From the NCBI GenBank assembly GCA_002506275.1, contig DAXG01000025.1:1-27959 (forward strand): a DNA stretch of 27,959 bases. Direction: 5' to 3'. Every line of letters starts with the position of its first letter. The stretch's first letter is position 1. A program made the translations under genes and the position numbers. Under the pieces are notes generated by a model. The model saw only the letters and a list, made by a program, of their open reading frames with translations, did no database searches and had not been told where the DNA came from. Shown one piece after another: positions 1 through 7,101 of the stretch. The DNA is from Euryarchaeota archaeon UBA259. Its GTDB lineage: Archaea > Thermoplasmatota > Poseidoniia > Poseidoniales > Poseidoniaceae.

Positions 1-1
1 T

Positions 2-541
2 CTTGATTACGACCCACACAGTTGGCTCAACCCACTTGCTTTCATGGCTCAAGCCAGCATCGTTGAGGACGCTCTAACCGCTGCTTTCCCTGCTGGCGAG
101 GAAGTCTTCAAGGCAAACGCTGCGAGTTACACTACACAGTTACTTGCTCTTCACGTTGCTTTTGATACTGCCTTCGGAGAAGGTGGAGCTTGTATGGTTG
201 AAGGTCAAGAAAAGATCGTGGCTGCTAACCACAACGCCTACTCCTACATCGCAGTACAATACGATATTCAATTCATGACTGTCCACGGCCTTGACCCTGA
301 AGGAGAACCTTCTCCTGAAGATGTTGCAAAGGTTGTTGACTTCATCAATGAAGAAGGAATCACTGTTCTGTTTGTAGAGGAATACACCGATCAATCAGCA
401 GTGCAAAGCATTGTTGATGAAACCGGCGTATCGATTCAAACCCTTTACACCATGGAAATGGCACCAAGTGATACTGATGACACGTACATGACCATGATGA
501 CCAAGAACTTGGAAAACCTTGTTGCCGGAATCGGTTGCTGA
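2..541 (+). CDS. znuA: Metal-ion ABC transporter substrate-binding protein (ZnuA/TroA family), C-terminal part
   Basis: The reading frame is open from the left edge, so the gene starts outside the window and the ATG at 44 is internal. The first visible residues include DPHSWLNP, the metal-binding loop typical of cluster A-I (Zn/Mn) binding proteins. Further on are an AANHNAYSY segment (a second His ligand, followed by the YDIQ turn), FVEEY where the family has a conserved Glu, and a C-terminal Asp region (SDTDD) before MMTKNLENL. This order of ligands is that of ZnuA/TroA proteins, which capture the metal outside the membrane and hand it to the permease. The permease and ATPase follow on the same strand, which supports the call. 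Zinc versus manganese cannot be decided from the sequence. Confidence 0.88.
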   Translation, partial: LDYDPHSWLNPLAFMAQASIVEDALTAAFPAGEEVFKANAASYTTQLLALHVAFDTAFGEGGACMVEGQEKIVAANHNAYSYIAVQYDIQFMTVHGLDPEGEPSPEDVAKVVDFINEEGITVLFVEEYTDQSAVQSIVDETGVSIQTLYTMEMAPSDTDDTYMTMMTKNLENLVAGIGC

Positions 542-597
542 TCAGAAGATTATTCAGTCTCACAATCGAATCTTAGATTCAAATAGAGGTGAAGGAA

Positions 598-717
598 ATG
601 CATTATGTAGACTCACTGCCAATTCTTTTTGTGGGTACTGTATTTGTCTGCTTCTTCGGATACTTGCTGTTTGAATCTTTCTGGATAAGACAATCGAATC
701 AGGACGAAGAATGGTGA
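598..717 (+). CDS. Small single-helix membrane protein (39 aa) in the metal transporter operon
   Basis: The ATG at 598 is preceded by GAGGTGA, a good archaeal ribosome-binding site. The product is 39 residues. Residues 5-25 or so are strongly hydrophobic (LPILFVGTVFVCFFGYLLF), followed by a charged, Gln/Asp/Glu-rich tail ending in DEEW. This predicts one transmembrane helix. The gene fills the gap between the binding protein (stop at 541) and the ATPase, in the same direction, so it is probably co-transcribed with them. Its stop overlaps an ATG (TGATG at 715-719) that opens a 20-codon frame ending at 779, which may matter for translation of the ATPase. I recognise no family. A role as a small accessory subunit of the transporter is inference from position only. 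Confidence 0.6.
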   Translation: MHYVDSLPILFVGTVFVCFFGYLLFESFWIRQSNQDEEW

Positions 718-807
718 TGAAAGTCCGATTGATTGTTCGAATTGAATGCAAAGAACTCACCCAACATGGTAGTGCTTAATATGCAACCTCTAGCGGTCGG
801 TCAAGTG

Positions 808-1629
808 ATGAAACAATCGGAATCAATCCTCGACATCAAGGATTTGACCGTCAGCCGTTCGGGCAAGGTTGTTCTCAACAAAGTCGATTTGGCAGTAAAG
901 AAAGGTGAATTTATTGGCCTTGTGGGGCCGAATGGTAGTGGTAAATCAACGCTTTTACTTGCTATACTCGGTGTTTTGAAAGCCCAGCAAGGAACCATCG
1001 ATATATACGGCCATAAACCGATGTCCAGAAATATACTTGGCAAAATTGGTTGGGTCTCTCAAGCTGCTGCAGTGATGCCGAAGAACGTCCGAATCACTGT
1101 TCGAGAACTTATTCAACTTGGAACTTTGAACTCGAGGAACATGTTCTTGAGAAGAAGAAGTATTCATCGAGAGAAGGTCGACAGGGCAATGGAAATGGTC
1201 GGTTTAGAAGGTGTTGGAGATCATGACATCGCTCGACTCTCTGGAGGGCAACGTCAGCGTGCTGTTATTGGCCGAGCTTTAGCATCCGAAGCAGAATTTA
1301 TTTTGCTTGATGAACCTCTTGTAGGCATTGACCGCAACTCTCGCAACTCATTGTTGAAGTTACTCGACAAACTTTGTCACGACGAAAACAAGACAATTCT
1401 CATGGTATCACACGACCTTGCTGCTATACGTCAGACTGCCCATCGTATGATTTACCTCGAAGAATCGATACGATTCGATGGACCGACTCAAGAGTTCCCG
1501 GACCTCACAAGTCTTGCTGGACTGCGAGGTATTGAGCCGGTGCATGGGCATGAACATGAAACGAATATTTCGAATTCTATTATGATCGAAACCGATAACG
1601 CAGAACTGTCCAAAAAGGAGGAAGAATAA
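808..1629 (+). CDS. znuC: Metal-ion ABC transporter ATP-binding protein
   Basis: This is the ATPase subunit that drives metal import with the adjacent permease. The nucleotide-binding domain is complete: Walker A GPNGSGKST, Q-loop at GWVSQAA, signature LSGGQRQR, Walker B FILLDEP and the switch His in MVSHDLA. The C-terminus carries a HGHEHE stretch followed by a charged tail, possibly metal-responsive (inference). The frame extends upstream to a TTG at 733, with other ATGs at 766 and 781. I chose ATG 808 because the conserved domain (ILDIKDLTV) starts directly after it and no upstream start has a well-placed ribosome-binding site. The start is therefore uncertain. The stop TAA shares its last base with the ATG of the permease, implying translational coupling. 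Confidence 0.93.
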   Translation: MKQSESILDIKDLTVSRSGKVVLNKVDLAVKKGEFIGLVGPNGSGKSTLLLAILGVLKAQQGTIDIYGHKPMSRNILGKIGWVSQAAAVMPKNVRITVRELIQLGTLNSRNMFLRRRSIHREKVDRAMEMVGLEGVGDHDIARLSGGQRQRAVIGRALASEAEFILLDEPLVGIDRNSRNSLLKLLDKLCHDENKTILMVSHDLAAIRQTAHRMIYLEESIRFDGPTQEFPDLTSLAGLRGIEPVHGHEHETNISNSIMIETDNAELSKKEEE

Positions 1630-2543
1630 TGGGAATCGGTATGATGATTTTAGACTTGGTTTCTCCGATTCTCGAGTTCATTGCACCGATGGTTCCGGGA
1701 GATACTTTTCCATATTTCTTCACTATGGAAATGTTTCAACGTGCACTTGTTGCAGCAATACTGGTAACAATGGTTGCTGGTGTACTCGGCTCGTTTTTGT
1801 TGATTCGAAACCTTGCACTTATTGGAGATGGTTTAGCTCACGTTTCTTTTGGTGGTGTGGCTGTAGGCGTAGTATTAGGTGCTTCATCACCACTCTGGTA
1901 CGCATTGGTATTCAGCGTGATTTCGGCGATCATCATTCATGAAATGCAGACCAGAGAATTGCTTACAGGCGATGCTTCAATTGCGATATTCTTGACCGGA
2001 ATGCTGGCACTGGGGCTGGTTGTTTTACGCGTATTTGGTGGAGGTATCACAAGCGATATTGAAGGATACCTGTTCGGTAGTTTACTTCTTATTGATGAGC
2101 AAAGTCTTGATTTAATTGCCACCATCACGATTCTATCACTCATTTCACTTATGGCACTCTATTCTGGTTTGCTTTCGACCACCATTGACCCGCTTGCTGC
2201 ACGCGTTCAGGGGCTTCCAGTTCGAGCGATTGGGCTTGTGTTCAGCATCATCACTGCGGCTGTAGTTGTGAGCATGGTTCAAGTGATTGGGGCTTTACTT
2301 GTCACGGCGTTACTGGTAACGCCAGCTGCTACGGCACAATTGGTTGGTCGCAGTTTCCGTTCTTGCCTCATTTGGACACAAATCTTTGGTCTTTCTGCCG
2401 TTTTCCTCGGCCTGTATTTTTCTGCAGAACACGATTCTGGAAGTGGAGCGATGATTGCGCTTGTTGCAGCTTCCCTTTTTGCCATAGTGGCCATTTTCAA
2501 AACCGTCGTTCTCGGTTTGATGAGTCCGAAGGATAACTTCTAA
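1629..2543 (+). CDS. znuB: Metal-ion ABC transporter permease (ZnuB family)
   Basis: A 304-residue integral membrane protein with eight or nine hydrophobic segments, the usual size for ABC-3 family permeases. Typical family features are GSFLLIRNLALIGDGLAHVSFGG near residues 55-75, a segment that contacts the ATPase and lines the transport path, and the central VQVIGALLVTALLVTPAATA region. It forms the membrane channel through which zinc or manganese bound by the upstream binding protein is imported. The start codon overlaps the stop of the ATPase gene by one base. The following gene begins about 110 bases later and is probably separate. Confidence 0.93.
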   Translation: MGIGMMILDLVSPILEFIAPMVPGDTFPYFFTMEMFQRALVAAILVTMVAGVLGSFLLIRNLALIGDGLAHVSFGGVAVGVVLGASSPLWYALVFSVISAIIIHEMQTRELLTGDASIAIFLTGMLALGLVVLRVFGGGITSDIEGYLFGSLLLIDEQSLDLIATITILSLISLMALYSGLLSTTIDPLAARVQGLPVRAIGLVFSIITAAVVVSMVQVIGALLVTALLVTPAATAQLVGRSFRSCLIWTQIFGLSAVFLGLYFSAEHDSGSGAMIALVAASLFAIVAIFKTVVLGLMSPKDNF

Positions 2544-2654
2544 TTGTGATTTTTGGGCCTAAACGAAGTTCTTTCTTTGTAGAAGCAATTTTTCAATCAG
2601 CAAACCATGCGTTTGATTCGTTGGCGTTTTATATCAGTCGGTGCAGCAACTCTC

Positions 2655-3407
2655 ATGGGACAAAGCAAGTGTTCGTGGGTTTTGCTTTTGCTTCTTTTTT
2701 CGAGCTTAAGTGGCTGTTTATCGGGCGACCAGTCGGAATCATCTCTTTCCCTTAACGTCGTTGCTGATATCGAAAACACCACTCTTGTCGAGACGTATTC
2801 CAACGGGGAATTGGTTTCTGTAACGAACATCTCGGTGATGTATGACTTTTCACAGACCACCTCGAACCACCCACTGGTCACGTTCGGAATCGACCCTATG
2901 GATGGAAGATCTCCGACAACCGTAGATGCTGGCACCGAATCACAAATAGAAATGAATTTTGAAAACCACGGAATCTACAACATTCTTGCCTACGCAATTG
3001 ATTCAAACGGCGGCGAACAACGAATAAATCTCACGTTGCGAATAGACTTGATGATCGATTGGACCGAATCGAATACCCGCAACCCGAAGGCATTGATTTT
3101 CGACCCCATACCGGTGAACGGTGGGCCAAATCCGACAATGGTTGAAATTCAATCAACCGTTGAAAACCCCAGTTTCCTCGAAAATCTAGACAGCAGTTCT
3201 CAACCAGTTCAGGTGACTTGGAATATCGTTGATGAACTCGATGATGTCTGTCAGCAGAAAACCGCACAAATTGATGACGGAGAATCAGATGATTGGTACA
3301 CTTTGCACTTCAATACCTTTCTGGTTCACGAGTTGGAAGTGTCCTATGATGACGGGCAAGATACGGTGGACATCTCTCATTTGGTGACTATCTTGTATTC
3401 CTCATGA
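2655..3407 (+). CDS. Secreted lipoprotein with beta-sandwich-like domains, function unknown
   Basis: The N-terminus has a short polar stretch, the hydrophobic run WVLLLLLFSSLSG and then Cys, giving a lipobox LSGC. This predicts a lipid-anchored exported protein. From ATG 2655 the lipobox Cys is residue 21, a normal signal-peptide length. An in-frame ATG at 2607 would add 16 residues and make the signal unusually long. The mature part (about 230 residues) is rich in Thr, Asn, Asp and alternating hydrophobic residues. It looks like two immunoglobulin/PKD-like beta domains, for example around HGIYNILAYAIDSNGGE. No catalytic motif is visible. It lies downstream of the metal transporter on the same strand but has a spacer of over 100 bases, so a functional link is not shown. 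Confidence 0.7.
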   Translation: MGQSKCSWVLLLLLFSSLSGCLSGDQSESSLSLNVVADIENTTLVETYSNGELVSVTNISVMYDFSQTTSNHPLVTFGIDPMDGRSPTTVDAGTESQIEMNFENHGIYNILAYAIDSNGGEQRINLTLRIDLMIDWTESNTRNPKALIFDPIPVNGGPNPTMVEIQSTVENPSFLENLDSSSQPVQVTWNIVDELDDVCQQKTAQIDDGESDDWYTLHFNTFLVHELEVSYDDGQDTVDISHLVTILYSS

Positions 3408-3483
3408 GACCCCTACTCAATAGGATTTAGACGGTGTAAAGCACGATACCACGGTTTAACTACAGTTCACTTCACGGCGTAAT

Positions 3484-4395
3484 ATGAAGAAGATTGGTAT
3501 CAAGTGGAAGGCCCAGGACGTGGCTCATCAAAGTGGCAAAATCGCCGTTGTTACCGGTTCCAATACGGGCATAGGTTTCCAAGTGGCACTCATATTAGCT
3601 GACAAAGGCGCTCATGTTGTTCTTGCATGCAGAAATCTCGAGAAGGCTGAAGCGGCGAGGGAAAAGATGCTCAAGTCTTCACCTCATGCTCAGATTTTTG
3701 TAGAAGAATTGGACTTAGCTGACCTTTCCAATGTTGAGGCTTTTGCAACGAGATTAAAGAAATCGCATCAGCATGTGGACATACTCATCAATAATGCAGG
3801 GGTAATGATTCCTCCTCAATCAACGACAAAAGACGGTTTTGAATTACAGATTGGCACAAATCATTTCGGTCATTTCGCATTGACTTCACACATGATGCCT
3901 TTGCTTTCAGCAGCGGAAAAACCGAGAATAGTCACCCTTTCCAGCATTGCTCACTGGTCGGGTGTTATCGACCTTGAGGATATCAACGGCGAGAAGAAAA
4001 AATACAACAAATGGGGAATGTATTCGCAGAGTAAATTGGCGAATTTACTGTTTGCTCTGGAACTGGACCGACGCCTAAAGGCAGCAGGCTCACACATTGA
4101 GTCGTTTGGCAGCCATCCTGGTTACTCCAATACCGATTTACAACGGTATTCTTTGGCTTGGCGGATTCTCAATCCATTGTTTGGCATTCAACCGATTAAG
4201 GGTGCTGCCCCTACATTGTATGCAGCAACAGAACCGGACGCCATTGCACATCGTTACTGGGGGCCAATTGGACTGTTGGAGGCCCGCGGGTGGACTGGAA
4301 AAGCGAAGATTACCTCGCGTGCTGCCGATGAAGAAATGGCTCGTAAACTATGGGAATACAGTGAATCTTTACTTGGAATTCATTTCCAAATTTGA
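3484..4395 (+). CDS. Short-chain dehydrogenase/reductase (retinol dehydrogenase-like SDR)
   Basis: A 303-residue NAD(P)-dependent oxidoreductase of the classical SDR fold. The nucleotide-binding motif TGSNTGIG is near residues 24-31, followed by ACRNLEKAE, which suggests NADP preference (Arg after the second strand). Next come NNAGVM around residues 103-108, a Ser in TLSSIAHW and the catalytic YSQSK. The pattern resembles the retinol dehydrogenase / WW-domain oxidoreductase / protochlorophyllide reductase-like branch. The substrate cannot be assigned. The start ATG is the only good candidate ahead of the Rossmann motif. A weak TATA-like GTTTAACTA lies about 27 bases upstream, compatible with a short or absent leader. 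Confidence 0.88.
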   Translation: MKKIGIKWKAQDVAHQSGKIAVVTGSNTGIGFQVALILADKGAHVVLACRNLEKAEAAREKMLKSSPHAQIFVEELDLADLSNVEAFATRLKKSHQHVDILINNAGVMIPPQSTTKDGFELQIGTNHFGHFALTSHMMPLLSAAEKPRIVTLSSIAHWSGVIDLEDINGEKKKYNKWGMYSQSKLANLLFALELDRRLKAAGSHIESFGSHPGYSNTDLQRYSLAWRILNPLFGIQPIKGAAPTLYAATEPDAIAHRYWGPIGLLEARGWTGKAKITSRAADEEMARKLWEYSESLLGIHFQI

Positions 4396-4409
4396 GTGTA
4401 AAAGTCCAC

Positions 4410-4426
4410 TTTTTCTTTCTTCTTTC
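4410..4426 (+). terminator. T-rich archaeal-type terminator after the dehydrogenase gene
   Basis: Fifteen bases after the stop codon at 4395 the plus strand reads TTTTTCTTTCTTCTTT. Pyrimidine/T-rich runs without a hairpin are the usual intrinsic terminators in euryarchaea. The next gene has its own TATA-like box downstream, consistent with termination here. Confidence 0.45.
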
Positions 4427-4453
4427 CAACACTTTGGGGAGGTCAGGAACCCC

Positions 4454-4461
4454 TAAAAATA
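4454..4461 (+). promoter_or_regulatory. Possible TATA box for the coiled-coil protein gene
   Basis: TAAAAATA lies 46-53 bases before the ATG at 4507. Transcription would start about 25 bases downstream, giving a leader of roughly 20-25 bases. A small inverted repeat (AGGCT-TGT-AGCCT) follows directly. Confidence 0.35.
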
Positions 4462-4506
4462 GGCTTGTAGCCTCGCGTTCGTGTCGCGCTCCTTATCTAT
4501 GATGAG

Positions 4507-7044
4507 ATGTCCATGAAGCACTGGATGGATACGATGGGAATGAGCGCAAGCAACAACGGCGATGCTCTCGAAGAGGCTCGCAAGAAGCGAGAAAATACCT
4601 CCAAAGTTTCCCTTTCAGCACTGCGTTCACAGTTCACTTCGACGGCTACATCCACCCTCGATCAAGCAACGATGACCAGTGCACGATTCCGGCAAGAAGA
4701 ACGCCTGCGTGCAGACCTGCGTCGAGAACGTAGAATTCGACAGCAAGCAATTACCGAACGCGTATCAGCCATGCAAGAAGCGCTTGCAACTGATTTGGCC
4801 GTCCAGCATGAACTCACGCTCGACTCGCTTGAAAAGGAAATGAGAGAAGAAATGGAGCGTGACCTCAGCACATTGGAACGCGACTCACTTGCTCGGGAAG
4901 AATCCAGAATGCGTGGCGAACTCGATCTGCGCCTCAACAGACAATTAGAGGCGCTTCAAGATAAACTGGATGTTGAGCAAGACCGTCGTTTGGAAGAACA
5001 CAAAGCCCAACTCAAAGCACAAATTGAGACCCAACTTCAAGACGAACACCGCCAAAGACTCGATATTCAAAAAGAACGCTTGGCTATGGACTACAATCAA
5101 GAACTTCAACGCCGAGTTCGAGAAATTGAAGCGAACATCGAACTTGAAATGGAAGACCGTTTCAAAGATATGGAAGTTGCAGAAATATCACGGCTTGAGG
5201 AAGGGCATGCAGCACGCCTTGCTGAACGTGAAGAACAACTTCGACGAGGTATCCGCACTCGCCTTGAACAGCAACTCCGTTCTCGCCTCAAGCAACGTGA
5301 AGCACGGCTCAAGGCAGAATACGAACGTCGTAGTTTGCGTCTTGAAGAAGACATTGCAGAGCAATTACAGATGGAACTCGAAGGCCAATTGCGCAAGGAA
5401 ACTGAAGATTTAGAGGAACGAATGCGAGAGGATGTCGAACTGGCTCTTGCTCGGCGACGTGATGAACTTCGTGTCGAAATCGAGCAGCAATTACAGGCTC
5501 GCCATTCAGAACGCTTGTCCGACCGTAAATCCAGGCTTCGTGAAAAGTACGACATTACCTTCTCGAAAGCCATTGATGACATCTCCCGTTCGCTCAAATC
5601 CGATGTAGAATCTGAACTCGAAGTTCGAATGGATGAAGAATTTACCAGTTACAGAACAGCTCGTGAAGCAGAGATTCAGAACCGTCTCGCACGCTTCCGT
5701 TACGAACGGGAAGCAGAACTACGTGAGCAACTTGAAGATCAATACAATTCGAAGAAAACGGATTGGTCCGAGCGTTTGGAATTGGAGTTCCAATCCCGGG
5801 AAGCATCTGCTCGAAAGGCGATTATGTCCGAAGTGGATGCCGGCCTAAGGAACGAAAGACTCACCTTTGAAACAGACCTCGACCTTCTCAAAGAGGAAAC
5901 TTCGCTTGAACTGGAAGTGGAAATGGAAGAACGCCTCAACAACTTCCGGGTGCGCAAGGAAGAAGAAGTCGCTACACAATTAGAGCGACAACTCGACAAG
6001 CGTGAAGAAATTATGCGAAACAAAGCACTCATCGATGTACGAAAGCGTGAAACTCACATTCGGGCAGAAATTGAGGCACAACTTGGCCTCAAGAGAGCAG
6101 AAATCCGTACTCGCTTACAGAGTCTAAGTGAGAAAATGGACGCTTTCAAAGATATGGCTGAGGACAAGATGCGGGATGCAATCACCGGTCAAATCGAAGG
6201 CGAACTTAATGCTGAAGAATCTGATTTGAAGACCAGAGAATCTGAATTCCGAGACCTTCAATCAACCGATACTCGAGCTGAAAAGCGCCAAATGTGGATG
6301 CAATCAATCTCCGGACAAGGCCCGGCACAAACTGGCAGTACAATGAATCCATCCGCACTTGGCGCACGCCCAGATGCACTTGGTTCAAGCGGAGGCCGAC
6401 CAATGCGTGGCATTCTCGAAGGTCAACAACAAGCGCCTCAATCTCGAATGGGCCTGGGCGGGATGAGAACACCAATGACCAGTTCAAAGCCGCTTCAACC
6501 GCTAACAGGTGTTCCGCTCGCTAAACCTGTCAAGGCCCCACTTGGCGGTGGAGTTTCACAGCAATTGCCTCAGCCTGTTCAAAAGTTGGTCCGTAAACCA
6601 CTCTCGCCGATTACTTCGCCACTCGCAGAGACTCAAATGGAGCAAGTGCCTGAACCAGTGAGTGAACCTGTGATTGAACCGGAAGTTGAAGCAGAAGCAC
6701 TACCGGATGAGCCAATCATCGAAGAGACGGTTGTTGAATCGATCACAGAAGAGATCGAGGAACGTGAAGACGGCCCTGAAATGACAGCCACTATGCGCCC
6801 AATCACTGCAGTTCTTCAGGCTCATGAAGCGCCTGAACCGGTTAAAACAACGACATTGACAGCACGCCCTCCACAGTTGATTCCAAAGAAATCCCGTGGA
6901 GCTCCTCCTCAATCGAAGGCCGGTGAAGTTCCTCAAACCGTTTCAACAACGACCTTGAAACCTGTTCGGAAACTCACTCCGTTGAAACTCACGAAACCGT
7001 CTTCAGATGAAGAGGAAGAAGTAGAGGCTGATTCTGACGAGTAA
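4507..7044 (+). CDS. Long coiled-coil protein with Pro/Thr-rich C-terminal tail (845 aa), function unknown
   Basis: Residues about 55-605 are an almost unbroken run of Glu, Arg, Leu, Gln and Lys in heptad/hendecad-like order (for example RLEQQLRSRLKQREARLK). This predicts a rod-like coiled coil roughly 550 residues long with no Pro or Gly breaks. The first 55 residues are polar. After about residue 605 the composition changes to Gly/Pro/Gln/Thr/Val: a disordered tail with repeats such as TTTLTARPPQ and STTTLKPVRK and an acidic end (SSDEEEEVEADSDE). There is no signal peptide, ATPase head or hinge, so it is not an SMC/Rad50 protein. A cytoplasmic scaffold or cell-shape role is inference. The surface protein gene follows after 57 bases on the same strand. 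ATG 4513 is an alternative start. Confidence 0.85.
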   Translation: MSMKHWMDTMGMSASNNGDALEEARKKRENTSKVSLSALRSQFTSTATSTLDQATMTSARFRQEERLRADLRRERRIRQQAITERVSAMQEALATDLAVQHELTLDSLEKEMREEMERDLSTLERDSLAREESRMRGELDLRLNRQLEALQDKLDVEQDRRLEEHKAQLKAQIETQLQDEHRQRLDIQKERLAMDYNQELQRRVREIEANIELEMEDRFKDMEVAEISRLEEGHAARLAEREEQLRRGIRTRLEQQLRSRLKQREARLKAEYERRSLRLEEDIAEQLQMELEGQLRKETEDLEERMREDVELALARRRDELRVEIEQQLQARHSERLSDRKSRLREKYDITFSKAIDDISRSLKSDVESELEVRMDEEFTSYRTAREAEIQNRLARFRYEREAELREQLEDQYNSKKTDWSERLELEFQSREASARKAIMSEVDAGLRNERLTFETDLDLLKEETSLELEVEMEERLNNFRVRKEEEVATQLERQLDKREEIMRNKALIDVRKRETHIRAEIEAQLGLKRAEIRTRLQSLSEKMDAFKDMAEDKMRDAITGQIEGELNAEESDLKTRESEFRDLQSTDTRAEKRQMWMQSISGQGPAQTGSTMNPSALGARPDALGSSGGRPMRGILEGQQQAPQSRMGLGGMRTPMTSSKPLQPLTGVPLAKPVKAPLGGGVSQQLPQPVQKLVRKPLSPITSPLAETQMEQVPEPVSEPVIEPEVEAEALPDEPIIEETVVESITEEIEEREDGPEMTATMRPITAVLQAHEAPEPVKTTTLTARPPQLIPKKSRGAPPQSKAGEVPQTVSTTTLKPVRKLTPLKLTKPSSDEEEEVEADSDE

Positions 7045-7101
7045 AAACCCCGTGATGCCTCCAAGGGCACGCTTCATATTGATTGAGGTACTGGGGTTGC
7101 T

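Noticed and set aside
717..779. 20-codon frame overlapping the stop of the 39-residue protein
   Set aside because: Too short and no protein features. It may be a translational-coupling relic, but I cannot support it as a gene.
5106..5597. 163-codon minus-strand frame inside the coiled-coil gene
   Set aside because: Its Ser/Arg-rich product is the mirror of Glu/Leu/Arg codons on the plus strand, and it has no ribosome-binding site.
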